Shown: one piece after another, positions 17,270-25,986 of the stretch
Layout: each line of letters opens with the position of its first letter
Numbering within the stretch: the stretch's first letter is position 1
Origin: Butyricicoccus sp.
GTDB taxonomy: Bacteria; Bacillota; Clostridia; Oscillospirales; Butyricicoccaceae
Direction: 5' to 3'
DNA: 64,000 nt
NCBI GenBank assembly: GCA_017886875.1
Contig: JAGHIZ010000094.1
Span: 101,663 to 165,662 of the forward strand
The notes under the pieces: model-generated
Databases searched by the model: none
What the model was told of the DNA's origin: nothing
What the model saw: only the letters and a program-made list of their open reading frames with translations
Program-made: the position numbers and the translations under genes

Positions 17270-17947
17270 ATGGCTGTTATTTTAATTGCAGATGATGAAG
17301 TTAGAATTCGTAGACTTGTAGCCGATTTTTTAAAACGTGATGGTCATACAATGCTTGAAGCTTCAAATGGTGAAGAAGCAATCAAACTTATTGAGCAGCA
17401 TGGTGAAATAGAGCTTGCAATTTTAGATGTTATGATGCCTGAAAAGGACGGTTTCTCTGTTTTGCGTTATATAAGAGAACAAGAAGTCACTGCAAGACTT
17501 CCTGTTATGATGCTTACAGCAAGAGCCGAAGAATTAGACCAACTTCATGGTCTACAAAGTGGTGCAGATGATTATGTTACAAAACCATTTTCCCCACTTG
17601 TTTTATGTGCAAGAGTTAAAAATTTATTGCTTAGAGCAGGTAAAAATGATGATGCAAATGCACATAAATTTGGCGAACTAGATATTGATGAAATCCGCCA
17701 TGAGGTTCGTTTAAATGGTGAAGATATTGGACTTACACCAAAAGAATATGAACTCATGATATATTTCAAAAATAACAAAGGTATTGCTCTTTCAAGAGAG
17801 AAAATTTTAAATGCTGTATGGGGTTATGATTACTTTGGTGACCTTAGAACAGTGGATACTCATATTAAAAAACTAAGAGCAAAACTTGGCGAATACGGCA
17901 GTAAAATAGAAACTGTTCGTGGTTATGGTTATAGATTTGAGGTATAA
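17270..17947 (+). CDS. OmpR/PhoB-family response regulator
   Basis: Two domains in 225 residues: a receiver (about 3-115) with acidic pocket DD at 8-9, phosphorylation site Asp53 (ILDVMMP) and the KPFSP lysine, then a winged-helix DNA-binding domain (about 130-225) ending VRGYGYRFEV. ATG 17270 follows GGAGGGG; an in-frame start at 17246 is not supported. A YbjN-like gene follows after 23 bases and then the histidine kinase, its likely partner. The signal is unknown. Confidence 0.93.
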   Translation: MAVILIADDEVRIRRLVADFLKRDGHTMLEASNGEEAIKLIEQHGEIELAILDVMMPEKDGFSVLRYIREQEVTARLPVMMLTARAEELDQLHGLQSGADDYVTKPFSPLVLCARVKNLLLRAGKNDDANAHKFGELDIDEIRHEVRLNGEDIGLTPKEYELMIYFKNNKGIALSREKILNAVWGYDYFGDLRTVDTHIKKLRAKLGEYGSKIETVRGYGYRFEV

Positions 17948-17970
17948 TCATTAAAAAATTGGGGGTAAAT

Positions 17971-18435
17971 ATGGCATTTAGTATTGAGGATATAAAGCGT
18001 ATTTATGAAGAAGAAGAATTAAAATTTGCATATGAGCCTGAATATGAGCTGATAAGATTTTCTATGAATATAGAAGTCACATCAGATGTTAGATTTATTG
18101 CAAGAATAGTAAATTCAAAAACAGCTTTGTTTACAACAATTCTCCCTATGAATATACCAGAAAAAATGCGAAAACCTGTGAGTGAATATCTCACAATGGT
18201 AAATTATGAATTGCTGCTTGGAAATTTTCAGCTTGATTTTATAGATGGAGAGCTGAGTTATAAAGCTGTTGCCGCATTTGAAGAAGATACAGGTTTAGCT
18301 GATATGACAGTTATTAGATTAACCTATGTCGGATTTAATATGTTTGATAAATATATTAAAGGTGTTTTTGCGATAATATATGGCGGAAAATCACCAGAAG
18401 AAGCATTTAATGAAATAAATGATGATGATGAATAA
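17971..18435 (+). CDS. YbjN-like protein between response regulator and kinase
   Basis: A 154-residue soluble acidic protein (MAFSIEDIKRIYEEEELKFAY, then alternating strands and YGGKSPEEAFNEI). The pattern resembles the YbjN / type III secretion chaperone-like fold, but the match is by feel and no motif is decisive. ATG 17971 follows GGGGGT. It lies between the response regulator and the kinase and is followed by a terminator at 18444-18477, so it is cotranscribed with the regulator but perhaps only partly with the kinase. It may be an accessory modulator of the two-component system (inference). Confidence 0.7.
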   Translation: MAFSIEDIKRIYEEEELKFAYEPEYELIRFSMNIEVTSDVRFIARIVNSKTALFTTILPMNIPEKMRKPVSEYLTMVNYELLLGNFQLDFIDGELSYKAVAAFEEDTGLADMTVIRLTYVGFNMFDKYIKGVFAIIYGGKSPEEAFNEINDDDE

Positions 18436-18443
18436 ACTTATTT

Positions 18444-18477
18444 AAAAGGACGGTTTCAAAAAATCGTCCTTTTTTTT
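18444..18477 (+). terminator. Terminator between YbjN-like gene and histidine kinase
   Basis: Stem AAAAGGACG / CGTCCTTTT followed by a run of Ts. It splits the regulator from its kinase, so kinase levels may depend on read-through or a local promoter. A 16-base palindrome AAAATATTAATATTTT follows at 18478-18493. Confidence 0.75.
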
Positions 18478-18507
18478 AAAATATTAATATTTTTAAGGGG
18501 TGAAAAA

Positions 18508-20031
18508 ATGAAATCTATAAAAATAAAGTTTTTTGCTGCTATTTGTGCCATTGCAATAGCTTTTGTAGGAATTTTAAGTATTATAAGTTTAACTTTTTAT
18601 GATAATTATTATCTTTGGCAAAGAGAAAAAGCTCTTACTGATGTTTATATTCAGTTATGTAGTGCAAATAATAAAGGCGATGAAGAATTTATAAATGAAA
18701 TTATTTATAGTGAAGATACCGAAGGTGTAAGAGTTTCAGTAATTTCAAAAAATGGCACTGTAATATATGATTCAACTATGAATGAACAGCTTACAGGTAT
18801 AGAAAAAACCGGTGAAACTCTGTTTTACGGTTTGAAAATAGCACAAAATGCAGTAAATGAAGCTGATAAACAAAAAATAGCAGCTACTGGAATGGATTTT
18901 GTAAATGTATATGATAAAGCAAGAGCAGAGGAGTTTTTATGCTTAGTTGGCATTTTAGATAGTACAGGCAATTATATTATAGCTAGAATTCCTTTTACAT
19001 ATTTAGAGCAAAATTCAAGTTTTAATTTATTGTTTTTAGGTATTTCAGGCGGCTTAACACTGATTATATGTATTATTTTAGCGTTTATTATTGCAAGACA
19101 TTTTACAAATCCGCTTATTGAAATTGCTGATGTTGCAAACGCTATGGCGGAAATGGATTTTTCTAAAAAATATGAAGGCACTGTAAATGATGAAATAGGT
19201 AGATTAGGTCAATCTATAAACCGATTATCTGAGCATTTAGAACAGACAATAGCACAGCTAAAAAGTACAAATGTAAAATTAGAACATGAAATAAAACAAA
19301 AAGAAAAAATAGATAATATGCGTCAGGAGTTTATTGTAAATGTATCTCATGAGCTTAAAACACCTATTGCACTGATACAAGGCTATGCAGAAGGTTTACA
19401 AGAAGGTATAGCCGAAAGTGATGAAGATAGGGACTATTATTGTACAACCATTGTTGATGAAGCTAGACGTATGAATAAAATGGTTATGCAGCTTTTAAGT
19501 TTATCTAAACTTGAACTTGGTGGCGAAAATGTAAATGTAAGCGAAATAGATATAGATGAGCTTATAAATACATCAACAAACAAAGCTAGGGTTTTAGCTG
19601 ATGCTAAAAATCAAGATATACAGACTATTTCAAGTGGACTTATTATTTATAGTGACTATGGCATGATAGAACAAGTTGTGAATAATTATCTAAGTAATGC
19701 AATAAGATATACACCAGAGGGAGGAAAAATAATTATTTCTGCATATAAACAACTTGATGGTGTGCAAATAAGCGTGTTTAATGAAGGTGAAGGCTTGCCA
19801 GAAAATGAAATACCTAAACTTTGGGAAAAGTTTTATAGAACTGATAAGGCTCGCTCACGTGAGCTTGGTGGTACAGGTGTTGGGCTTAGCATTGTAAAAG
19901 CAACAGCTGAAGTATTAGGTGGTAAATGTGATGCAAGAAATGTAAATAACGGTATAGAATTTACATTTTTTGTGCCTGATAATAAACCTAAAGCTTTACC
20001 ACCTGCAAATGTGTCGAATGATAAAAAATAA
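18508..20031 (+). CDS. Membrane sensor histidine kinase
   Basis: A 507-residue kinase with two membrane helices (about 9-30 and 171-196) flanking an extracellular sensor of about 140 residues, then HAMP (about 197-250), HisKA with the phosphoacceptor in FIVNVSHELKTPIALIQGYAEG, and HATPase_c with the N box (VVNNYLSNAIRYTPEGG), G1 and G2 (LGGTGVGLSIVKA). Start ATG 18508 follows AAGGGGTG. It pairs with the response regulator at 17270. The extracellular ligand is unknown; the nearby lipoprotein and UppP suggest envelope sensing, which is inference. Confidence 0.93.
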   Translation: MKSIKIKFFAAICAIAIAFVGILSIISLTFYDNYYLWQREKALTDVYIQLCSANNKGDEEFINEIIYSEDTEGVRVSVISKNGTVIYDSTMNEQLTGIEKTGETLFYGLKIAQNAVNEADKQKIAATGMDFVNVYDKARAEEFLCLVGILDSTGNYIIARIPFTYLEQNSSFNLLFLGISGGLTLIICIILAFIIARHFTNPLIEIADVANAMAEMDFSKKYEGTVNDEIGRLGQSINRLSEHLEQTIAQLKSTNVKLEHEIKQKEKIDNMRQEFIVNVSHELKTPIALIQGYAEGLQEGIAESDEDRDYYCTTIVDEARRMNKMVMQLLSLSKLELGGENVNVSEIDIDELINTSTNKARVLADAKNQDIQTISSGLIIYSDYGMIEQVVNNYLSNAIRYTPEGGKIIISAYKQLDGVQISVFNEGEGLPENEIPKLWEKFYRTDKARSRELGGTGVGLSIVKATAEVLGGKCDARNVNNGIEFTFFVPDNKPKALPPANVSNDKK

Positions 20032-20071
20032 TCCAAAATTATAGCATTTTTGGTTTGGCGTAAATTTTCAG

Positions 20072-20100
20072 TTGCGTTTTTTTCAAATTTTCGGTATTAT
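20072..20100 (+). promoter_or_regulatory. Promoter of the lipoprotein-uppP pair
   Basis: TTGCGT (20072-20077), 17-base spacer, TATTAT (20095-20100), 29 bases before ATG 20130. Confidence 0.5.
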
Positions 20101-20129
20101 AACATAAGAATAATAAGGAGGAATTCGCA

Positions 20130-20813
20130 ATGAAAAAAAATATTGTCTCCGCATTGCTCGCATTTACATGCGTTTTATCTATGACAGCTTGTAATAAGAC
20201 AAAACCAGATAATTCAAGCTCTGAAACAGAAGAAGTTAAAACTAGTGTTCAAGTTCAAAGTGAGGTAAGCAGTCAAGTTTCTGAACCAGTTGAACCGGAA
20301 AATAATCAAGATACAACTGTAATATCAGATGAATTATCTGTTGCCGATGCCCGCAGAATTGTAGCTGAAACTATTGATACTGATACTTATTTAATTTTAG
20401 ATGGAAAAACAAATCTTGAAATTGACTCTAACAAATATCATACTTTTATAATTGCTAATAAATCAGATAATAAGGCAGTTGGTCAAATAGCGGTTGATTG
20501 CAAAACAGGCGAAAAGTTTAATTATAAAGGTGAAAACACCATAGAGGATTATTCAAACTTTAAGCTTTATGACCCAGAGGTTGATATGGAAGCTAATTGG
20601 GAAGGCATATTCACCGATGGCACAAGAACACTTGAGCTTTTACCAATGGACGATAAATCTTTTGAATATATGATAGATGATGGTGAAGACGGTGGTACAG
20701 CTCAGGCAACTGGTAACACTGCAAAAGATATATCCCGTGATGTTACTTTCACTTATGGAGAAGATGGAAGTATAACTATTTCCGGTGAAATAACAGGTGT
20801 GTTTACCAGATAA
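20130..20813 (+). CDS. Secreted lipoprotein of unknown function
   Basis: A 227-residue protein with a lipoprotein signal peptide ending in the lipobox MTAC (Cys21), then a Ser/Glu-rich linker to about 65 and a folded part. The middle region (about 70-140, VADARRIVAETIDTDTYLILD) has a PepSY-like feel, and the C-terminus (about 150-227) is a small beta-rich domain. I do not recognise the family firmly. Start ATG 20130 follows AAGGAGG. uppP begins 12 bases after its stop, so they form an operon. Confidence 0.8.
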   Translation: MKKNIVSALLAFTCVLSMTACNKTKPDNSSSETEEVKTSVQVQSEVSSQVSEPVEPENNQDTTVISDELSVADARRIVAETIDTDTYLILDGKTNLEIDSNKYHTFIIANKSDNKAVGQIAVDCKTGEKFNYKGENTIEDYSNFKLYDPEVDMEANWEGIFTDGTRTLELLPMDDKSFEYMIDDGEDGGTAQATGNTAKDISRDVTFTYGEDGSITISGEITGVFTR

Positions 20814-20825
20814 AAGGAGAAAAGT

Positions 20826-21662
20826 ATGATAGAGATTTTAAAGGCTATATTTCTTGGTATAGTTGAGGGTATCACTGAATGGTTGCCTGTTTCAAGCACA
20901 GGGCATATGATTTTAGTAGATGAGTTTTTACAGCTAAAAGCATCTGAGGCTTTTAAAGAATTATTTTTCGTTGTAATTCAGTTTGGTGCAATTTTAGCTG
21001 TACTTACTATCTATATTAAAAGATTTATTCCACTTAAAAAAAATAGCAAAGGTCAAACAGTTACAGACCCAAAAGTATTTCGTTTATGGATTAAAATTAT
21101 AATCGCTTGTATTCCAGCTGCGGTCATTGGTATTTTATTTGATGATATTTTTACAGCTTGGTTTTATAATTTTCAAACTGTTGGTCTTGCACTTATTATA
21201 TTTGGTGTTGCATTTATATTGGTCGAAAATCAAAATCAGGGCAAACGCACAAGAGTGCAAACCGTAAATGATATAAGCTATCGTGATGCGTTTATTATAG
21301 GCTTGTTTCAGTTAATCGCAGCCGTTTTTCCAGGTACATCTCGTTCAGGTGCTACAATATTAGGTAGTATTGCAATAGGTATTTCAAGAGCAGCAGCGGC
21401 AGAGTTTACATTCTTTTTAGCTGTGCCTGTTATGTTTGGTGCAAGCTTACTTAAATTCTTTAAACTTGGATTTTCATATAGTGCTTTTGAATGGTTAATA
21501 CTTGCTATTGGTACGGTTACCGCTTATATTGTATCTATATTTGCAATTAAATTCTTAATGGGTTATGTAAAAAAACACGACTTTAAAGTTTTTGGTTGGT
21601 ATCGTATAGTTTTAGGCGGCATTGTAATGGCATATTGGGTATTTACTGTTTTATTTAGTTAA
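20826..21662 (+). CDS. uppP: Undecaprenyl-diphosphatase UppP (BacA)
   Basis: Dephosphorylates undecaprenyl diphosphate so the lipid carrier can be reused for wall synthesis; it also gives bacitracin tolerance. The 278-residue membrane protein has both signatures: EGITEWLPVSSTGH (Glu14, Glu18, His27) and PGTSRSGATILGS. About eight membrane segments are visible. Start ATG 20826 follows AAAGGAG. It lies in an operon with the upstream lipoprotein. Confidence 0.96.
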   Translation: MIEILKAIFLGIVEGITEWLPVSSTGHMILVDEFLQLKASEAFKELFFVVIQFGAILAVLTIYIKRFIPLKKNSKGQTVTDPKVFRLWIKIIIACIPAAVIGILFDDIFTAWFYNFQTVGLALIIFGVAFILVENQNQGKRTRVQTVNDISYRDAFIIGLFQLIAAVFPGTSRSGATILGSIAIGISRAAAAEFTFFLAVPVMFGASLLKFFKLGFSYSAFEWLILAIGTVTAYIVSIFAIKFLMGYVKKHDFKVFGWYRIVLGGIVMAYWVFTVLFS

Positions 21663-21668
21663 TAACGC

Positions 21669-21697
21669 TTGAATATATATCCCCTCTCTGGTATGAT
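21669..21697 (+). promoter_or_regulatory. Promoter of the zinc-ribbon gene, embedded in a terminator hairpin
   Basis: TTGAAT (21669-21674), 17-base spacer, TATGAT (21692-21697). The 5' arm of the uppP terminator is in the spacer and the expected start (about 21704) lies in its loop, so this transcript lacks the 5' arm. Confidence 0.6.
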
Positions 21698-21724
21698 AAA
21701 AATATACGAGAGGGGGTATTTTTT
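21681..21724 (+). terminator. uppP terminator whose 3' arm is the next gene's ribosome site
   Basis: CCCCTCTC (21681-21688) pairs with GAGAGGGG (21708-21715), followed by GTA and six Ts (21719-21724) directly before ATG 21725. The 3' arm is also the Shine-Dalgarno of the downstream gene. Confidence 0.65.
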
Positions 21725-22429
21725 ATGAAATGTCCAAAATGTGGTATAAATTATGATGATTCGGATAGAGAATGCCCGATGTGTGGAGCACCTAAACCAC
21801 TGTTTGCAAAGGATAAATCACAGCTTGCAAAGACAACTGCACGCCCTGCAAGCAGTGATAATAAAAATACTGACCCTATGGGAAGTATTTTAGATTTAGG
21901 CTCAAATAAAAAGTCTTCTTGGTCTAAACCTAAAAAAGATGGTAAAAATATTATTATTCCAGTTGTAATAATTATACTTATAAGCGTGTTGCCTGCTTTA
22001 ATAAGTAATATTACTCCTATGATATCAAATGTAACTGAAAATATAGTTCAGGTTGAACCAGAACCAGATATATCTATTGATTTAACAAATAGCTATACAT
22101 TAGATAATGATAAAATTCAATTTGATATATTTAGTGATGGAACATACTGTGTATATGGCGATAGCTTTGAAGAATTGGGAGATATAATGATATATGAATA
22201 TAATATAGGCGAAGTGCCAGAATTTGAAACATTTCTTTTAAATAATGGTATAAGCCTAGATGATTTTAATATAATTATTGCTATTCTTACCGCAGTTGAT
22301 AGCACAGAAGATAGGTATGTTATAATAGCTGAAAGTTATAATGATGAACAAACATTCTTTTATGATTTAAATGGTAATATAAATTGGCTTGATGATGATG
22401 TTTTAGTTGAAGGATATGCTGTTGTATAA
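21725..22429 (+). CDS. Zinc-ribbon membrane protein
   Basis: A 234-residue protein with an N-terminal zinc ribbon (CPKCGINYDDSDRECPMCG, residues 3-21), a disordered cytoplasmic stretch, one membrane helix (about 77-97) and an extracellular domain of about 125 residues rich in Asp, Ile and Tyr. Such zinc-ribbon-plus-helix proteins are common and uncharacterised in Clostridia. The ribosome site GAGAGGGGG lies in the hairpin of the upstream terminator. No function is assigned. Confidence 0.8.
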   Translation: MKCPKCGINYDDSDRECPMCGAPKPLFAKDKSQLAKTTARPASSDNKNTDPMGSILDLGSNKKSSWSKPKKDGKNIIIPVVIIILISVLPALISNITPMISNVTENIVQVEPEPDISIDLTNSYTLDNDKIQFDIFSDGTYCVYGDSFEELGDIMIYEYNIGEVPEFETFLLNNGISLDDFNIIIAILTAVDSTEDRYVIIAESYNDEQTFFYDLNGNINWLDDDVLVEGYAVV

Positions 22430-22541
22430 TAAATTATAATATAAGCATAATAAAAAATAATATATAAATTATAGAAAGATAAATTATTCTTATGATATAA
22501 TTTAAAATATGGTGATTGGAAAAATTTAAGGAGGACAGAAA

Positions 22542-23456
22542 ATGGCACTATCTAAACAAGATATTATGCGAGTAAAACTTATGGGTTTCTTGCATAATAG
22601 AGACACTGATATGTTTTCATGTCGAGTTATCACAGGTAATGGCACTTTAACTGCAAAGCAATTACAAGCAGTAGGTCAGATTGCGGAAAAGTATGGCAAT
22701 GGAACATGTGCTTTTACAACTCGTATGACAGTTGAATTTGCTGGTGTACCTTATGATAAAATTGATGAAGTAGTGGCTGAGCTTGCGAAATATGACCTTA
22801 CAACCGGCGGAACTGGTGCAAAAGTTCGTCCTGTAACCGCTTGTAAGGGTACAACTTGTGTATTTGGTTTTTATGACACTCAAGCACTTGGTCAAAAAGT
22901 TCATGAAAGATTTTATGTAGGTATGGGCAATGTAAGACTACCTCATAAATTTAAAATCGCTGTTGGTGGCTGTCCAAATAACTGTATAAAGCCAGATTTA
23001 AATGATTTTGGTATTGTAGGTCAGCACCCTCCAAAGCTACATGAGGAGCTTTGCAAAGGCTGTAAGCTTTGTGAAAAGTTCTGTCGTATGGGTTGTATGA
23101 AGGTTGTAGACAAGAAAATGCAACGTGATACAAGCATATGTAATAACTGTGGTTATTGTGTAGGCAAATGTCCATTTAATGCGATTTATTCGGAAGAAGT
23201 TGCATATAAATTATATATTGGCGGTAGATGGGGTAGAGTTACTCGTCATGGTACTGCACTTCCAGGGCTTTATACAGAAGAACAAGCTTTAGATATGATT
23301 GAAAAGGCTATGCTATTGTTTAGAGACCAAGGCAAAAAAGGTGAACGTTTTGCCGCAATGATTGATAGAATTGGTGAAGATAAAGCAGTTGATATGCTGC
23401 TCAATGGCGACCTAATGGAACGCAAAGAAGAAATTTCATCTAAAGAAATTGTATAA
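22542..23456 (+). CDS. Sulfite/nitrite reductase-like siroheme and 4Fe-4S protein
   Basis: A 304-residue protein with the ferredoxin-like half domain (about 12-75), a siroheme/Fe-S set (CKGTTC at about 104-109, GGCPNNC at about 145-151), two 4Fe-4S ferredoxin motifs (CKGCKLCEKFC and CNNCGYCVGKCP) and the rest of the reductase fold. The layout is that of AsrC, the catalytic subunit of anaerobic sulfite reductase, but asrA and asrB are absent nearby and the first pair is C-x4-C rather than the common C-x5-C. It could reduce sulfite or another substrate. Start ATG 22542 follows AAGGAGG. It stands alone, with a terminator after it. Confidence 0.85.
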   Translation: MALSKQDIMRVKLMGFLHNRDTDMFSCRVITGNGTLTAKQLQAVGQIAEKYGNGTCAFTTRMTVEFAGVPYDKIDEVVAELAKYDLTTGGTGAKVRPVTACKGTTCVFGFYDTQALGQKVHERFYVGMGNVRLPHKFKIAVGGCPNNCIKPDLNDFGIVGQHPPKLHEELCKGCKLCEKFCRMGCMKVVDKKMQRDTSICNNCGYCVGKCPFNAIYSEEVAYKLYIGGRWGRVTRHGTALPGLYTEEQALDMIEKAMLLFRDQGKKGERFAAMIDRIGEDKAVDMLLNGDLMERKEEISSKEIV

Positions 23457-23460
23457 ATTT

Positions 23461-23491
23461 AAGCATGGTGAAAACATTTCACCATGCTTTT
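23461..23491 (+). terminator. Terminator after the siroheme protein gene
   Basis: Perfect 13-bp stem AAGCATGGTGAAA / TTTCACCATGCTT with a three-base loop and T-rich tail. Confidence 0.85.
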
Positions 23492-23543
23492 GTATTGCAA
23501 AAATATAAAAAATTAGATAATATAAAAAAAGGGGGTGCAGCTT

Positions 23544-25079
23544 ATGGCAGATAATAATAAAAAAGATAAACCTAAAAAAAATATAATACAAATACTGCAT
23601 CCATTTGTTATAATATTTGGAGCAGTTATATTTGCAATGATTTTAACATTTATTGTTCCGCTTGGAAGATATGAAATCAAAGAGGTTTCATATGTGCTTG
23701 ATGGTGTTCAGCAGTCAACCAAAATGGTAGATGAAAATAGTTTCCGTTATGTTCTTGATGAAGATGGTCAGAAAGTTGTATATCCTGCACCATTATTTGG
23801 CGTTTCAGCCCATAAAGAGCTTGGTATAATGAATGTTATGTTTGCAGGGCTTAGAGGTAGCACTCAAGCGGCTGGAACTGTGGTACTTATACCATTTTTA
23901 CTTGTAATAGGTGGTTCATTTGGTATACTAATGCGAACTGGTGTTATAGACCAAGTTATTTTACGTATTGCTAAACGTACAGAAGATTATGTTATGATTA
24001 TACCGCCTATACTGTTTATAGTATTTTCTTTAAGCGGTGCTTTATTTGGCTTTACCGAATATATAATGCCAATAACTATGATAATTATACCAATGATAGT
24101 TGCAATGGATTTTGATGCTGTAACAGGTGTTATATGTACATATGGTGCGGTACAAATAGGAACAGCTTTTAGCTGGACATCATCATCAAATTTAGTTACA
24201 ATTCAAACATTAGCAGGTGTACCGATTGAATCTGGTCAAAGCTTTAGAATGATTTCATGGGCGATTGTAACACTTTTATGCACCATATATGTGATAATAA
24301 GAGCATGGAAGATACATACAGGTAGTGAAAAAGCTATTTCATATAAAAATGACTCACTTCTAAGAGGTAAAATTAAAAATCTTAGAGATAGAAAGATACC
24401 TTATGGTATAGGCAGCAGATTAGTTATGATAACAACTTTGCTATCTTTCATTTGGATGATATGGGGAATAGCATTTAAACAGTATGGTTTATTTGAAATT
24501 GCATCAATATTCTTTACAATGGCTATTGTAATCGGTGCTATTGGTACATTTTATCATTTAAATGGTATGCAATTTTCTGATATACCAAAAGCATTTCAGT
24601 CAGGTGCAGCGGACTTTTTAGGTGCTGTAATTGCCATAGGTATGGCACAAGGTATGGTACTTTTGCTTGGAGATATAGACCCAACTGCCGCTTCTGTATT
24701 AAATACTTTGCTTCATTGGGTGGTAAGAGTTTTAAGTTATGTACCTAGTATGCTTGCGGCTTGGGTTATGTATGGTTTTCAGTTTGTGTTTAATTTCTTT
24801 GTGCCTAATAATTCAGGTCAAGCAGCACTTACTATACCAATTATGGCACCACTTGCAGAAAGTCTTGGAGTAAGCAGACAAATTTCAATTTTGGCTTTTC
24901 AACTTGGAACAGGGCTGTCACATTTAATTATGCCAACATCTGGTGGTTTAATAGGTGTGCTTGCTATTTCACATGTAAGCTGGGGCGAGTGGATTCGTTC
25001 ACAATTAAAATGTATTTTTGTTATATTTATAATAGGTTTTATAATTTTAGGGACAGGCGTAGCAATTAACTATGCATAA
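23544..25079 (+). CDS. YfcC-family transporter (C4-dicarboxylate / amino acid type)
   Basis: A 511-residue integral membrane protein with about 12 helices of the DcuC/YfcC ion-transporter superfamily; recognisable are the N-terminal IVPLGRYE motif, GGSFGILMRTG, and FVPNNSGQAALTIPIMAPLAE. Relatives move dicarboxylates, arginine/ornithine or short peptides, so the substrate is open. The start is ATG 23544 with GGGGG eight bases upstream. Its A5G5 ribosome region (23526-23535) matches the C-rich loop of the candidate RNA at 12386-12590 over 10 bp. Confidence 0.85.
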   Translation: MADNNKKDKPKKNIIQILHPFVIIFGAVIFAMILTFIVPLGRYEIKEVSYVLDGVQQSTKMVDENSFRYVLDEDGQKVVYPAPLFGVSAHKELGIMNVMFAGLRGSTQAAGTVVLIPFLLVIGGSFGILMRTGVIDQVILRIAKRTEDYVMIIPPILFIVFSLSGALFGFTEYIMPITMIIIPMIVAMDFDAVTGVICTYGAVQIGTAFSWTSSSNLVTIQTLAGVPIESGQSFRMISWAIVTLLCTIYVIIRAWKIHTGSEKAISYKNDSLLRGKIKNLRDRKIPYGIGSRLVMITTLLSFIWMIWGIAFKQYGLFEIASIFFTMAIVIGAIGTFYHLNGMQFSDIPKAFQSGAADFLGAVIAIGMAQGMVLLLGDIDPTAASVLNTLLHWVVRVLSYVPSMLAAWVMYGFQFVFNFFVPNNSGQAALTIPIMAPLAESLGVSRQISILAFQLGTGLSHLIMPTSGGLIGVLAISHVSWGEWIRSQLKCIFVIFIIGFIILGTGVAINYA

Positions 25080-25114
25080 AAAAACTGACGCTGAATTTTC
25101 AGTGTCAGTTTTTT
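25079..25114. terminator. Bidirectional terminator after the YfcC gene
   Basis: Stem AAAAACTGAC and CTGA pairing with TCAG and GTCAGTTTTT around loop ATTT, with A and T runs on both sides. It serves the convergent DUF2085 gene as well. Confidence 0.85.
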
Positions 25115-25466
25115 ATTTAACCAGATTATATCCAAAATTAAAAACAAATATATTAGAATATGCAAAAAGGGTATAAAGACCAAAACCAAATAAAAATCCG
25201 GTTATAACTCTGCGAAAATTGGTGCTTTCATATTTTGTAAGCAGTTGGATAAATCCATCTAATATCATAGGTATCATTATAATTAAACTTAATTTAATAT
25301 TTAAATGAAAGAAAAAGAAAGTGATAAAAGCTAATAAAATACCTATAAGCTCACCAGTACATCTTGCACATATAGGAAATTTTTCACCTTTATAGTAAAA
25401 AGACCTGTCATCTCTGCAATGACAGCCAAAAATGACAGGTAAATATTTATAGATTTTAGATTTCAT
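25113..25466 (-). CDS. DUF2085 membrane protein
   Basis: A 117-residue protein with the DUF2085 pattern: FGCHCRDDRSFYYKGEKFPICARCTGELIGI at about 13-43, with paired cysteines before the first membrane helix, then three more helices. The cysteine/histidine cluster suggests metal or redox binding, but the family function is not known. It starts one base after the stop of the zinc-ribbon gene upstream, so the two form an operon. Confidence 0.85.
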   Translation of the reverse strand: MKSKIYKYLPVIFGCHCRDDRSFYYKGEKFPICARCTGELIGILLAFITFFFFHLNIKLSLIIMIPMILDGFIQLLTKYESTNFRRVITGFLFGFGLYTLFAYSNIFVFNFGYNLVK

Positions 25467-25467
25467 T

Positions 25468-25764
25468 TTACATGCTGCTTAATGCGGCACCTACACCAAT
25501 TACCATTATTAACACGTAGTATAGCACACCAAGCACAACGCTAACTATAGCACCAATACCTGCTGCTTTAGCTGTCTTAGGTTTTGTATCCTTCCAAATA
25601 AGGAAAAGAATTAAACCTGCAATCGGTACACAGCAGCCAAGCAATCCCCAACCAAAGCCGCCATTATCAACAACAGGAGGAGTATCATTCTGTGGAACGC
25701 CGCACTTAGGGCATACAACAGCTCTATCATCAATTTGAGCACCGCAATTTTTACAAAAAGCCAT
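25468..25764 (-). CDS. Small zinc-ribbon membrane protein
   Basis: A 98-residue protein with an N-terminal zinc ribbon (CKNCGAQIDDRAVVCPKCG, residues 4-22), then two membrane helices (about 38-56 and 69-95). It resembles the bacterial zinc-ribbon/Pro-Gly-rich-linker membrane proteins of unknown role. Start ATG 25764 follows AGGTGA. A promoter is seen at 25833-25861, and the leader contains the perfect 8-bp hairpin GTAAGTTT / AAACTTAC (25804-25826). Confidence 0.82.
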   Translation of the reverse strand: MAFCKNCGAQIDDRAVVCPKCGVPQNDTPPVVDNGGFGWGLLGCCVPIAGLILFLIWKDTKPKTAKAAGIGAIVSVVLGVLYYVLIMVIGVGAALSSM

Positions 25765-25832
25765 ATTTAGTCACCTACTTTTATAATATATGTTTATTTT
25801 GTGGTAAGTTTATCCATAAAACTTACATGTAA

Positions 25833-25861
25833 ATCATACAATATTAAGCGAGAAAAATCAA
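25833..25861 (-). promoter_or_regulatory. Promoter of the zinc-ribbon/DUF2085 operon
   Basis: Minus strand TTGATT (25861-25856), 17-base spacer, TATGAT (25838-25833). Confidence 0.55.
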
Positions 25862-25921
25862 GAGTTTTGGTGAATTTAGTGGTATTATTAGTTTTTATGT
25901 ATTATCAATAAACTCTCTTAC

Positions 25922-25950
25922 TTGTTTATCAGATAAAAGTTTGATATAAT
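25922..25950 (+). promoter_or_regulatory. Promoter of the first NSS transporter gene
   Basis: TTGTTT (25922-25927), 17-base spacer, TATAAT (25945-25950). A small hairpin ACGAC-AAAA-GTCGT follows at the 5' end of the leader. Confidence 0.65.
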
Positions 25951-25986
25951 AAAAATCACGACAAAAGTCGTAAAGGGGGTTTATAA

